From NCBI RefSeq assembly GCF_947501225.1, contig NZ_CANMUW010000015.1, forward strand, positions 1 through 64,000: a stretch of 64,000 nt of DNA, written 5' to 3'. Each line of letters opens with the position of its first letter. The first letter of the stretch is position 1. The DNA comes from an uncultured Shewanella sp. GTDB taxonomy: Bacteria; Pseudomonadota; Gammaproteobacteria; Enterobacterales; Shewanellaceae. Shown in pieces: positions 51,883 to 60,645 of this stretch. The notes beneath the pieces are model-generated. The model was not told where the DNA came from and ran no database searches. It saw nothing but the letters and a program-made list of their open reading frames with translations. The translations under genes were made by a program, and so were the position numbers.

Positions 51883-54423
51883 CTATTTCACATCTACAAC
51901 CCGGCTCGCTTTACGATACTGTATCTTCCACCCTGTCCAGCGAGGTAGCTCCCACCTTTTCGGTCCCGTTTTCCGCAGGCCGCTGGCATATACCAGAGTG
52001 ACCAACTTTCGCTTTGGCTGATACTCTACCGTCAGTTTCAACTCAGCCAGAGATAGCTGAGTTGGATACATGGCATCGAAAGCTTCACGTTCCCACTCAG
52101 GGATCCCCTCGAACAGTAGATCTTCCGCTTCGATTAACTCAAGATCATCAAAGCTCTCAACTCCCAGCTCACACAACTTATCCATGAGATAAGCCTCGAG
52201 TACCAAAGGCTTATCACCCAGGGACTTCAACTCCTCCGTTTGCTCCTGCTCTCTGTGTTTCCCTAAGGCGAGCCAGATATTCCAGGCACTGATATCGCTA
52301 TTGAGTCTGTTTGCTAACCCCTTAAACTGGCGCCCCAGAGCTATGCTGCGAACTATCGCCTCTATGGCCTGCTCTCCCTCGACTGCCTTCAAGCGGGAGG
52401 CTATCACCCGGCCGGCATAAACCGTTTCGACCACGACCTTATGAGAGGCCCCCTGCTCTCGGTTATCAGCTAAGCGCTCTTCACCTAATCCGGCTTCGAG
52501 TAACAGCTTTAATGGAACAGGAGCCATACAACTGGCCAGATTTAATGTCTGCTTACTGCCTTTGCCGGCAATAGAGTGTTGATCGAAAACCACGGCCGCC
52601 AGAGCACTCTCTTTACCATTGAGATCTTTCAGCTCACTGCAGAAGCGACTGTCACGACCTATCTGCACTTCGCTGTAGCCATTACCTAAGGCATTTACCC
52701 TTTTCTCACGGCGCACAAACACTAACTCAGGCAACGCCTTTATCACGGCAGACAACCAACGCAGCCTTAGCCCGGAATCTTTGACTCCCAAAGCTTCAGC
52801 TCCCTTCAGCCCCTCCAGTTGCAGTGCAGAGCGGATTTGATTCGAGAGAAACCTCGCCTCCTTACGGGCAGCGGGCTCAACGAGTGCGTTATCGGTCATG
52901 AATTCGGCGAGAGGTTCACGAACCAGCCTGATCAGGGTAAACGCATCACAACCCAGCCCCTCCCACTCGCTAAGATCTCTTAATAACAACTCTGATGTGG
53001 GTAACTTAAACAGACGCTGTGGCACACTCAATGCAGCAGCCAGATCGATCATCAAGCCCCGACACTCATCGTCGGGCATGGCACTGATTAAATGTGCAAA
53101 TTGAGTATCGATAGGCAAAGGAGATAAATTTTTGCCATGGAGGGTGATCTTCCCATCTGAATCGATAGCTCCCATAGATAACAGCTTCTGTTCGGCAATG
53201 GCTAACGCCTTATCCGGAATATTATCGACGAACTTAAGCCCGGACAGCCGATAACCACAACCGGCGGCCGCCAACATGGGCTCTACCAACTCCTCCCTTT
53301 GCAGTTCCGGCGGCGTCATCGCCTCTAAAGGTGCGCCCTTGCCCCAAAGACGAATACAGATCCCATCCTGGGTACGCCCCGCACGCCCTTTTCTCTGTTC
53401 ACTGCTTGCTGCAGATATTCGAACCAGAGATAAAACCGTGCGTCCATTACGCTGATGTGTTCTACGCTCGAGTCCGGAGTCGACAACGGCGGTGACACCG
53501 GGAACGGTAAGAGAGGTTTCGGCGACATTGGTAGAGAAGATCACTCGTTGACCAGATGACTCACTCAATATCTTCTTCTGTTCCACAGGGTTAATGCCAC
53601 CATGGAGTGATAATAGCTCCACCTCACTCCCCGCCAATCCTGCATGGCATGCCTGCAGGCAGCTCTGTATCTCTCGTTTTCCCGGCAGGAATACCAGGAT
53701 GTCACCACCGGTCTCAGATAACAGCTGAGTCACCGCAGTTTTAACCGCCTGCTCTACGCCACGAACATCCGGCAGATGGTGACTCTCCTTAGCCTGATAC
53801 CTGAGTTCCACGTGGAACCTTCGACCCTGCGCATATAAACGTTTAGCGCCTACATCATCAGCTGTATCGGTAGCAAGATAGGAGGTTAGCCGTTCTCCAT
53901 CTATGGTAGCCGAGGTCAATATCAGCCTTAAAGCTGAACAATCCGACACCTTTCGCTTCAACATGGCCAGCAACAGGTCGGTATCCCAGCGGCGTTCGTG
54001 AAACTCATCGATAATCACAGTATCGAAATTTGCCAGTCCATCTTCCTGTAACCAACGCAGCGCTATACCCGGTGTGACGAAGGCTATCTGAGTATTCTCT
54101 GTCACCGTCGAGTCGAAACGTATGGCATACCCCACCGCTAAATTCGTTTGCGAACCAACATAAGAGGCAAGCGCTAAACAGGCGACCCTACGAGGCTCAA
54201 CCACCAATACCCGTTTAGCGCTTCCGTTATCGGGCTCCATCTCTGCACACCAAAGCGGTAAGCGGGTAGACTTACCCGATCCCGTGTCTGACTCGACCAC
54301 CAGATGGTTATCTTTAATCGCCGTCTTGAACTCATCAAAGAGCTTATCTATGGGTAAGGAGCCAGCTGGTAATGAGTTAGTGGATATAGAGTCGATAGGC
54401 TGTGTCATCTGTTTTGCCGTCAC
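51883..54423 (-). CDS. hrpB: ATP-dependent DEAH-box helicase HrpB
   Basis: An 846-residue helicase of the HrpB family (E. coli 809). Motifs are VVESDTGSGKSTRLPLWCAE (I), DEFHERRWDTDLLLAMLK (II, DEFH variant normal for HrpB), LILTSATIDGERL (III), STNVAETSLTVPGVTAVVDSG (V) and SSEQRKGRAGRTQDG (VI), followed by HA2 and the C-terminal HrpB domain ending RRWTGWK-like (ELPRWTGWKIQYRKASRV). Its RNA target is unknown. Start is a GTG at 54423, or an ATG five codons later. A parS-like site lies inside. Confidence 0.94.
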   Translation of the reverse strand: MTAKQMTQPIDSISTNSLPAGSLPIDKLFDEFKTAIKDNHLVVESDTGSGKSTRLPLWCAEMEPDNGSAKRVLVVEPRRVACLALASYVGSQTNLAVGYAIRFDSTVTENTQIAFVTPGIALRWLQEDGLANFDTVIIDEFHERRWDTDLLLAMLKRKVSDCSALRLILTSATIDGERLTSYLATDTADDVGAKRLYAQGRRFHVELRYQAKESHHLPDVRGVEQAVKTAVTQLLSETGGDILVFLPGKREIQSCLQACHAGLAGSEVELLSLHGGINPVEQKKILSESSGQRVIFSTNVAETSLTVPGVTAVVDSGLERRTHQRNGRTVLSLVRISAASSEQRKGRAGRTQDGICIRLWGKGAPLEAMTPPELQREELVEPMLAAAGCGYRLSGLKFVDNIPDKALAIAEQKLLSMGAIDSDGKITLHGKNLSPLPIDTQFAHLISAMPDDECRGLMIDLAAALSVPQRLFKLPTSELLLRDLSEWEGLGCDAFTLIRLVREPLAEFMTDNALVEPAARKEARFLSNQIRSALQLEGLKGAEALGVKDSGLRLRWLSAVIKALPELVFVRREKRVNALGNGYSEVQIGRDSRFCSELKDLNGKESALAAVVFDQHSIAGKGSKQTLNLASCMAPVPLKLLLEAGLGEERLADNREQGASHKVVVETVYAGRVIASRLKAVEGEQAIEAIVRSIALGRQFKGLANRLNSDISAWNIWLALGKHREQEQTEELKSLGDKPLVLEAYLMDKLCELGVESFDDLELIEAEDLLFEGIPEWEREAFDAMYPTQLSLAELKLTVEYQPKRKLVTLVYASGLRKTGPKRWELPRWTGWKIQYRKASRVVDVK
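53804..53819. promoter_or_regulatory. parS-like site within hrpB
   Basis: AGTTCCACGTGGAACC contains the perfect 14-bp palindrome GTTCCACGTGGAAC (53805-53818), the Pseudomonas-type parS core. Confidence 0.78.
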
Positions 54424-54431
54424 TTATGTGA

Positions 54432-55184
54432 TTAGGAGTTAGGTAATTTATAACTGAAGTATTTGCGGTTCTCGGAGCCCGCAGCATTAGCGCTGATCTT
54501 ATTGGGATGTTTATATTCATCCCAACTGGCCACATTTCTGCCCCTGTTCAGATGCGGAAAGCTCAGATGTGGAAAGTTCAGGTGCGAAATATCCGAGTCA
54601 CAGGTGTCTGGGTCGCACTCTAAGAAGTTAAGCAACTCAGCTAAGCTTCCCGGTTCACTGATATCGATACTCAAAAGATCGTCTCGGTCTCTGAAGTAAT
54701 CTAAAACCTGTTCTTTATGAGCAAGATAACACTTAATAAGATGCTCACTATCCATGACATCATCCACCCTGTTGACCCCAAAGCTGCAATTAAAACTACG
54801 CTTCATAATCGCGTTAAACCGCCCGGTCTTATCATCGAGATGCACCAACATGCGACTCAATAACATCTGCATCGATGGCACCCAGGTGTCGAGTGCACGA
54901 TCCAGATAGACAAACTTAGCGCCGGGAAACAGCTTATCCAGCTGCCTGTAATCGCTGAAACAGGGGGCATCGGATATTACATCCGCCAACTCGAATGAAT
55001 GCTTGGTAAAGGCTTGATGCGCCACCCTGTATCCCTGTTCAAGCAGGGCCACACTCACACTGGTCGTCCCGGTACGAGGCAGGCCTATGATGAAGATCTT
55101 GGTCGCTCCACCTTCTTCAGGTAAAAGTCTGTTTTTGGCGTTAATTTTAGTTGACGAGTTTGATGCCACCGGGATTGATGTCAT
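54432..55184 (-). CDS. Sulfotransferase-family protein
   Basis: A 250-residue protein with the PAPS 5'-phosphosulfate loop KIFIIGLPRTGTTSVSVALL at about residues 28-47, and a second PAPS-type segment FPGAKFVYLDRALDTWVPS (about 85-103). It fits the group of small bacterial sulfotransferase/P-loop proteins; the acceptor is unknown. Near residues 200-215 a run HLNFPHLSFPHLNR reflects a 15-bp tandem repeat in the DNA. It lies 8 bp upstream of hrpB on the same strand and may be co-transcribed. Confidence 0.8.
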   Translation of the reverse strand: MTSIPVASNSSTKINAKNRLLPEEGGATKIFIIGLPRTGTTSVSVALLEQGYRVAHQAFTKHSFELADVISDAPCFSDYRQLDKLFPGAKFVYLDRALDTWVPSMQMLLSRMLVHLDDKTGRFNAIMKRSFNCSFGVNRVDDVMDSEHLIKCYLAHKEQVLDYFRDRDDLLSIDISEPGSLAELLNFLECDPDTCDSDISHLNFPHLSFPHLNRGRNVASWDEYKHPNKISANAAGSENRKYFSYKLPNS

Positions 55185-55248
55185 AGGAAAAATATTCAGG
55201 AGTCAATATGGCCGCAGTATAAGCCAATAGCGGGTGCAGGTTAACAAA

Positions 55249-55683
55249 TTACCGTGGATAGAAAGGTGCAATGTGTAAACCCGTCAGGTATTGAGTCAGG
55301 GCAGCAGGCTCTTCGGTCTCGAACAGGGTGAAGCTATGCTCATCATGGTAAATTTCGGGTTCATAGGGTGATCCCAGATTAGTCGCGGTCACGATAGAGT
55401 AGCGACTCGCCCTGCTATTCTCCCGCTCTTCACTGTTTGGGTAATCGACCCAGAGCACCAGGTATTCCTCAAAGCTATTATGCTCAGGCTCCACATCCTC
55501 AGCATCACCACCTAAACCAGAGCTTGGTAAACCAGAGCTAGCATGCCCCAAACCAGAGTTAAGCTTGAACATAAAGCTCGGGCAGGCCTCATCCTTCCAG
55601 CTCTTATCCTCCAGGTATGGAAAATCACTAAGCTGAAAACCCAGCTCAAAACCTTCACCAAACTCCTGTTTATATTGAAGCAT
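55249..55683 (-). CDS. Hypothetical protein with low-complexity insert
   Basis: About 144 residues, acidic, not recognised. No signal or membrane segment. Residues about 44-64 hold an inserted Gly/Ser stretch (SGLGHASSGLPSSGLGG) coded by an imperfect repeat of AACCAGAGC. The rest looks like a compact soluble domain (EYLVLWVDYPN, RYSIVTATNLG, HSFTLFETEEPAALTQYL). Start placed at the ATG at 55683; a GTG six codons upstream is possible. Same strand as the sulfotransferase gene. Confidence 0.55.
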   Translation of the reverse strand: MLQYKQEFGEGFELGFQLSDFPYLEDKSWKDEACPSFMFKLNSGLGHASSGLPSSGLGGDAEDVEPEHNSFEEYLVLWVDYPNSEERENSRASRYSIVTATNLGSPYEPEIYHDEHSFTLFETEEPAALTQYLTGLHIAPFYPR

Positions 55684-56003
55684 AGAGAAATACCCAAGCA
55701 CTTTTCGATACTTAATTATAGTTTAAGAAGCAATGATATCGTACTCCAGAAAGAGGCGCTAAACGTACAGGGGGCATGCTCAAAACTTCAGATAAATATC
55801 TGTTTGCATAAAAACCTTCAATAGTTCAATAACCACATGAATAGTAATAAAGATTTTTAATATCCCTCCACTACAGCAACTATGAGTAAAACCTAGAGAT
55901 TTAAGTCGTAATCACCTTAATATGGCAACGTATGTGACTCATAGTCCGTAGACTCATAATCAACATACAAAGATGATCTTGAAAAACATTCAAAGGATTC
56001 TTC

Positions 56004-56231
56004 ATGGATGATCAATTGCTGGCAGCATTCGGTGCTCATATAAAAAAGTTACGTTTATCTAACTCTCTATCTCAAGAGCAGCTTGCTCTAAGAGCTGATA
56101 TAGATAGAACTTATATCAGTGGAATTGAACGAGGAAAGAGAAACGTTAGTGTCATCAATTTATTCAAAATTGCGGATGCATTGAATATTCCAGCATCAAC
56201 ACTTTTAGATTTTAAAGCTGATAATAAATGA
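56004..56231 (+). CDS. XRE-family helix-turn-helix regulator
   Basis: A 75-residue Cro/CI-type repressor. The HTH occupies about residues 9-63: IKKLRLSNSLSQEQLALRADIDRTYISGIERGKRNVSVINLFKIADALNIP. Its small size and layout resemble the controller (C) proteins of restriction-modification systems. It overlaps the next gene by four bases (ATGA), so the two are a translationally coupled operon. The DNA is clearly more AT-rich than the flanking genes. A role in timing expression of the partner is inferred. Confidence 0.9.
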   Translation: MDDQLLAAFGAHIKKLRLSNSLSQEQLALRADIDRTYISGIERGKRNVSVINLFKIADALNIPASTLLDFKADNK

Positions 56232-58186
56232 TGACTCAACAAGCCTTTTATTCAGCCACTTTTAAAGAGTTCTTAACTGAAGATTCATCTGCAATTTTTG
56301 GCAAAATTTCAAAACGCCATACTCAGCAATTACAGTATTTACAAACAAAAGCATGGCTATCAGAAATAGAGTTGCTTAAAGACTTATTGTACGAGCATAA
56401 CATTCTTCAAGGACACATATTTTTCGAATTTATGATCCCAAGAATGGGGCGTAGAGCTGATGCAGTTATAATCCTAAAAGGGCTCATCTTCGTTATTGAA
56501 TTTAAGATCGGCAAAGCGGATATAAATCATTGCGATATGAGACAAGCACACGGATATGCTTTGGATTTGAAGAATTTTCACAGCGCTAGTCATAATAAGT
56601 TAATTGTTCCAATACTCGTTGCAACCAAATCTAGAAGCCACTTTTCCTCAGTAAATTTTTCAGATGATGGCGTTGCTGAAACTGTATGTATAAATGAACA
56701 AGATCTGATTAAAAGAATTTATCAGATCGCAACAAAATATAATCAATCAAACTTTAATGCCCAGCATTGGGCTGAATCTGGCTATCTACCAACACCAACA
56801 ATTATTGAGGCGGCTCAAGCCCTCTATGCACACCATAAAGTCACAGATATTGCGCGTAGTGAAGCTGACTCACAGAATCTTGGACAAACAAGCCATCAAT
56901 TACTGCAACTCATTCATAAAGCACGCTCAGAAAAAAGAAAGGTAATTTGTTTTGTTACTGGTGTACCTGGTGCAGGAAAAACATTGGTAGGTTTGAATAT
57001 TGCCAGCTCTCACTCGAGTCCAAAAGAAGAGGAGTATTCGGTTTTCTTAAGTGGTAATGGCCCTTTAGTTTCTGTATTGCAAGAAGCATTAGCAAAAGAT
57101 AGAAATATTCGTACCAATGAAGGCTTAGGAAAGTGTAGGAGACACACAGAACAATTCATTCAAAATGTTCATAAATTTAGAGATGATTCACTTAAAGGTA
57201 ATAAACCACCTGAGCAGGTGGCAATTTTTGACGAAGCACAACGAGCCTGGAATGCTGAACAAACAAGTAAATTCATGCAAACCAAGCGCAATCAAGTTGG
57301 GTTTAATAAGTCAGAGCCTGAATACCTTATTGAAGTAATGGATCGTCACGAAGACTGGGCGGTTATTGTGGCTCTTATAGGTGGAGGGCAAGAAATTAAC
57401 ACTGGGGAAATAGGCTTATCTGGTTGGCTAAAAGCTTTAGAAAGTAAGTTCTCTCACTGGGATACGTATTACTCAACAGATTTACTAAACGGGGAATACG
57501 TTTCTTCCGGATTAGACTCTAAAAAATTATCCAATGCTAACCTCATGCCTTGTCTTCATCTAGCAACATCCATGCGTTCATTCAGAGCAGAAAAGCTATC
57601 TAGCTACATCCATCATCTAATAGAAGGGAACAGTGAGTTAGCGAAGCGATTGTATGAAACCTTTAAACACCTATACCCTATAAAAATAACAAGAAATTTA
57701 GAAGACGCAAAAAGATGGATAAAACTCAAATCTAGAGCAAATGAAAGCAAAGGAATGTTAGCCTCCTCCAACGGTATTCGTTTAAAAGCAGAAGGCATAT
57801 TTGTAAAGAACAAGATTGAACCTAAAGATTGGTTCTTAGGAGCTCCTGAAGATATTCGCTCTTCACACTTTTTAGAAGATGTAGCAACTGAATTTGACAT
57901 CCAAGGATTAGAAATAGATTGGGGATTAATTGCTTGGGATGCTGATTACCGATTTGGTGCTGATAAATTTGAGCACTGGAGGTTTAGAGGAACAAAATGG
58001 GAACAGCGGAAAAAAACCGAAAACCAAAGGTACCTAGAGAATGCTTACCGTGTATTAATGACACGCTCCCGGCAAGGCATGATCATTTTTGTCCCCAAAG
58101 GTAATGATGATGATACAACTAGAAAAGTTGAATTTTACGATAACACTTATGAATATTTGAAAAGATGCGGCATTGAAACAATTTAA
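56228..58186 (+). CDS. Nuclease-helicase fusion: PD-(D/E)xK-like N-terminus and DUF2075/Schlafen-type helicase
   Basis: 652 residues. Around residues 65-95 a restriction-endonuclease-like site is visible: FFEFMIPRMGRRADAV (Glu67, Asp78) and FVIEFKIG (Glu91, Lys93), the pattern D-x(n)-ExK. From about residue 235 a P-loop helicase follows: VTGVPGAGKTLVGL (Walker A, about 243-256), VAIFDEAQRAW (Walker B), and DUF2075-type end motifs FDIQGLEIDWGLIAWDADY and YRVLMTRSRQGMIIFVPKG. This is the DUF2075/Schlafen group helicase class. Operon with the XRE gene. Unusual AT-rich composition suggests transfer. A defence role is plausible, not shown. Confidence 0.82.
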   Translation: MMTQQAFYSATFKEFLTEDSSAIFGKISKRHTQQLQYLQTKAWLSEIELLKDLLYEHNILQGHIFFEFMIPRMGRRADAVIILKGLIFVIEFKIGKADINHCDMRQAHGYALDLKNFHSASHNKLIVPILVATKSRSHFSSVNFSDDGVAETVCINEQDLIKRIYQIATKYNQSNFNAQHWAESGYLPTPTIIEAAQALYAHHKVTDIARSEADSQNLGQTSHQLLQLIHKARSEKRKVICFVTGVPGAGKTLVGLNIASSHSSPKEEEYSVFLSGNGPLVSVLQEALAKDRNIRTNEGLGKCRRHTEQFIQNVHKFRDDSLKGNKPPEQVAIFDEAQRAWNAEQTSKFMQTKRNQVGFNKSEPEYLIEVMDRHEDWAVIVALIGGGQEINTGEIGLSGWLKALESKFSHWDTYYSTDLLNGEYVSSGLDSKKLSNANLMPCLHLATSMRSFRAEKLSSYIHHLIEGNSELAKRLYETFKHLYPIKITRNLEDAKRWIKLKSRANESKGMLASSNGIRLKAEGIFVKNKIEPKDWFLGAPEDIRSSHFLEDVATEFDIQGLEIDWGLIAWDADYRFGADKFEHWRFRGTKWEQRKKTENQRYLENAYRVLMTRSRQGMIIFVPKGNDDDTTRKVEFYDNTYEYLKRCGIETI

Positions 58187-58232
58187 TAGATAGTTCTAAA
58201 ATCGAAGAAACAATCTGCTTTTTAGATAAAAG

Positions 58233-58322
58233 GTGTAGGTAGGCAAGAGGGTCTCGAAAACAAGGATGTTTTCGCGAAGCGCCCACGGAAGGGTCCACAG
58301 CGTCCCGAGAGCTTACCTACAC
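58233..58322 (+). repeat. 90-bp hairpin repeat, copy c
   Basis: Terminal arms GTGTAGGTA (58233-58241) and TACCTACAC (58314-58322) are perfect inverted repeats. Hairpin CGAAAACA-(AGGA)-TGTTTTCG (58255-58274) starts 22 bases from the left end. A CGCCCACGG block and GCGTC follow. Layout matches copies a and b. Confidence 0.78.
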
Positions 58323-58438
58323 ATAAGCCTGCTGCAAGCAATTAACATCAATGAAGCCAAGGTTCCCATAAACTAACCAAACAATACAAAAGTCCAAAGC
58401 TAAACCAAGTTACTTGCTAAGCTTGTTAACCCACAAGC

Positions 58439-58591
58439 TCAACTCTCTTTGTATTGCCAATCCGATTGCTCAACAGCGACTTCAAGCTGCACTAACTCCT
58501 GCTCTTGCTGCTCCTCTATATAGGCAGAAATATCCTGATAAGTTAACCAGGAAGCGTAGGCGATAATGCCGTAAATCAGATAACGAAACAT
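58439..58591 (-). CDS. Small single-span membrane protein (50 aa)
   Basis: A 50-codon frame starting MFRYLIYGIIAYASWLTYQ, with one hydrophobic helix (about residues 4-18), followed by an acidic, Gln/Glu-rich helix (IEEQQEQELVQLEVAVEQSD) and ending WQYKES. GAGAG lies seven bases before the ATG at 58591. I do not recognise a family. Its short length and context in a repeat-rich gap make it uncertain, but codon structure and ribosome site support translation. Confidence 0.55.
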   Translation of the reverse strand: MFRYLIYGIIAYASWLTYQDISAYIEEQQEQELVQLEVAVEQSDWQYKES

Positions 58592-59361
58592 AACAAACTC
58601 TCACTACTTTAAAACTATTAATGAAGAATATAGCTCACATTAGCAATAGATTATACTGTCAATACGTTGTCGATTTTATTGGCTTTTTTTCCTGATTTGA
58701 CTGTCTTTGCAGACAGTCAAAAAATGATTAAGACGTCATTTTTTTGAACATTTTTCATACGATATGTTAAGGCGTTTTTACGCTTTTTTCATAGCGCAGT
58801 TAAGATGAAACTGCCGCCGGCCTCATGATAAGAAGTCGATGCTAATCTCGCCCGGGCGACTAAAAAGGCTCCCTCACTACTGACTCAACTTTCACTCAGA
58901 TAGCAGATTAAAAATCGAATAGTTACAGTTAATTATTACCCATATATAAATTTGTCCAACGGCTAAACTCACTCGCCCTCAGGAGTAGAGCTGAGTATAT
59001 TGCAGATAAGTGCAAATCAAGAGCGACTCTGGGTTGCAAGCCTGATTGAAGCCATAAAACTATTAACAAATGGCGAGTACCAACCTGAGGTTACATACAA
59101 CTAAAAGTTATTAGGTGCGTAAAAAAAATTCTAAGAAAGCCGCGCAAAAGCGAGGCAAAAAAGAGGCAGTGTCAATAAAACGATCACCATTTTTGTATGC
59201 CTGGCGAATATAAATGACAGCATCACCAGCATGGTATTCAGCAGCAGATCAGGAATTGTAAACAGACCATGACACCCAATAGCGGATTTAAAACCACTAT
59301 CACTTTTAAATTCTTTTTATCACTGTAAAATCCCGCCCCTTCTATATAAACCTGTGCATTA
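58592..59361. other. 770-bp AT-rich gap upstream of the LysE gene
   Basis: No credible gene seen. It holds a perfect 10-bp hairpin TTGACTGTCT-ttgc-AGACAGTCAA (58697-58720), flanked by an A run rather than a T run on the plus strand. A weak terminator-like GCGT...ACGC followed by Ts lies at about 58774-58791. Confidence 0.5.
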
Positions 59362-60006
59362 ATGATGATCGATCTCGCTATACTTCCTCTCTATTTAACC
59401 ACTGTCATGGCTCTTTTGCTGATCCCAGGCCCGGATATGTTACTAATTGCCAGCTCAAGTTTAAGTTACGGACGTAAGGTCGGTATCTTCGCCAGCTTAG
59501 GGAATGCGACATCGGGGATACTCTTAACCCTGTTGGCGGCGATGGGAGTATCGGCGCTGATAGCCATGAATCCGATGGCGCTGCAACTGCTGCGCTTGTT
59601 AGGCGGCGCCTACCTGTTGAAGATGGGATGGGATTGTATGCGAGCCGGACCGGTCGATGCACCAGAGGTCGCGCAAGATAATCACCTGGCCAAGACCCTC
59701 TATCGCCGCGCGGTATTCAGTAACCTGCTCAACCCAAAGGCTCTGCTCTTCTTTGTACTGTTTCTGCCTCAATTTGTCTCCGCCCAGCTCACGGCGACAT
59801 CGGGTGAACAGATGCTGGCATTAGGGCTACTGCTTAATGTGATGGGACTAACCTTTAACCTGTTGCTGGTGGCCATGGTTGGCACTCTGGGTAAACCACT
59901 GTTGAAAAATGAGAAGTTCAGGACTAATCAGAATAAGTTTATGGGTGTCATCTTCTTTGCATTAGCTATCTGGTTATTGGCATCTCAGGTTCAAACCATG
60001 AGCTAA
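59362..60006 (+). CDS. LysE/RhtB-family amino acid exporter
   Basis: A 214-residue inner-membrane protein with about six hydrophobic segments. It has the family opening LLIPGPDMLLIASSSLSYGRKVGI (about 20-43), the G.A.LL.MG segment GGAYLLKMGWDCMRAG, and NLLNPKALLFFVLFLPQFV (about 120-138), with the conserved Asn-Pro. RhtB-family members export amino acids or related molecules such as homoserine lactones; the substrate here is unknown. Start MMID; either ATG is possible. Confidence 0.9.
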   Translation: MMIDLAILPLYLTTVMALLLIPGPDMLLIASSSLSYGRKVGIFASLGNATSGILLTLLAAMGVSALIAMNPMALQLLRLLGGAYLLKMGWDCMRAGPVDAPEVAQDNHLAKTLYRRAVFSNLLNPKALLFFVLFLPQFVSAQLTATSGEQMLALGLLLNVMGLTFNLLLVAMVGTLGKPLLKNEKFRTNQNKFMGVIFFALAIWLLASQVQTMS

Positions 60007-60124
60007 ACAGGGAAAACAAGATGCGCGGAGGTCTATCTTCCGCGCTCGATCTCCTGTTAACCCAATCTCTAACTTCAACAACTCCCCCCCCTTAAAATAC
60101 AAGTCCCACCGAAATATAGGTTTA

Positions 60125-60140
60125 AGTTTCACGTGAAACG
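60125..60140. promoter_or_regulatory. parS-like site
   Basis: AGTTTCACGTGAAACG holds the perfect 14-bp palindrome GTTTCACGTGAAAC, the core of the Bacillus-type parS consensus. Intergenic, 119 bp after the LysE-family gene. Confidence 0.8.
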
Positions 60141-60543
60141 ATATTTTTTATTACCGAACATGCCCTCAGCTTTTATCAAACCCGGTCGATATAGAGCATA
60201 GTTAAAGGGCTCAACTTATTCTCCCCCTTCCCCTGCTACGGTTTCATGGGGAGGATGATAAGAGGTAGGCAGAGAGTAAAATTCAAAAAATTTAATAAGC
60301 TGTATTCAAACAAGTTATTCGTTAACTGATTGTTAATACCGAGGTTGGATTTACATATTTAATTCAGGAATGCAGACAAAATCGATACTAAAAGAGTCAA
60401 TTATCTGCACAGATTTCAACCTGAAAGCTTATGTTCTGTGGCGTGAAAAGTGCGCTAAATTCAGCGGTTAGATTAAATTAGCAATAACACTATTAGCGCT
60501 GTTTTCTTCAAAAACAGCATCTGGTGAAGTAAGATGTTTCCAA

Positions 60544-60586
60544 GCTGTAACAGGGCTTGGATGAAAGTACCCTTTCCTGTTACAGC
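60544..60586. repeat. 11-bp inverted repeat upstream of the chemotaxis receptor
   Basis: GCTGTAACAGG (60544-60554) and CCTGTTACAGC (60576-60586) are perfect inverted copies around a 21-nt loop, 60 bp before the chosen ATG. It could be an operator or a leader hairpin; no T run follows. Confidence 0.65.
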
Positions 60587-60645
60587 ATTATAATTTGAGC
60601 CCAGGATGGCCAGCCAACTACCACTTAAAATGTAGGATGATCATC

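Larger units (their letters stand above)
60007..60594. other. Intergenic region with parS and an inverted repeat
   Basis: No gene seen in these 588 bp. It holds a parS-like site (60125-60140) and an 11-bp perfect inverted repeat (60544-60586). The remainder is AT-rich and probably includes the promoter of the chemotaxis receptor gene. Confidence 0.5.

Noticed and set aside
56004..58186. Complete restriction-modification system
   Set aside because: A controller-like gene and a nuclease-like domain are present, but there is no methyltransferase in the window, so an R-M system is not supported.
58697..58720. Intrinsic terminator at the 10-bp hairpin
   Set aside because: The stem is followed by an A run on the plus strand and preceded by Ts on the minus strand, so neither direction has the needed U tract.
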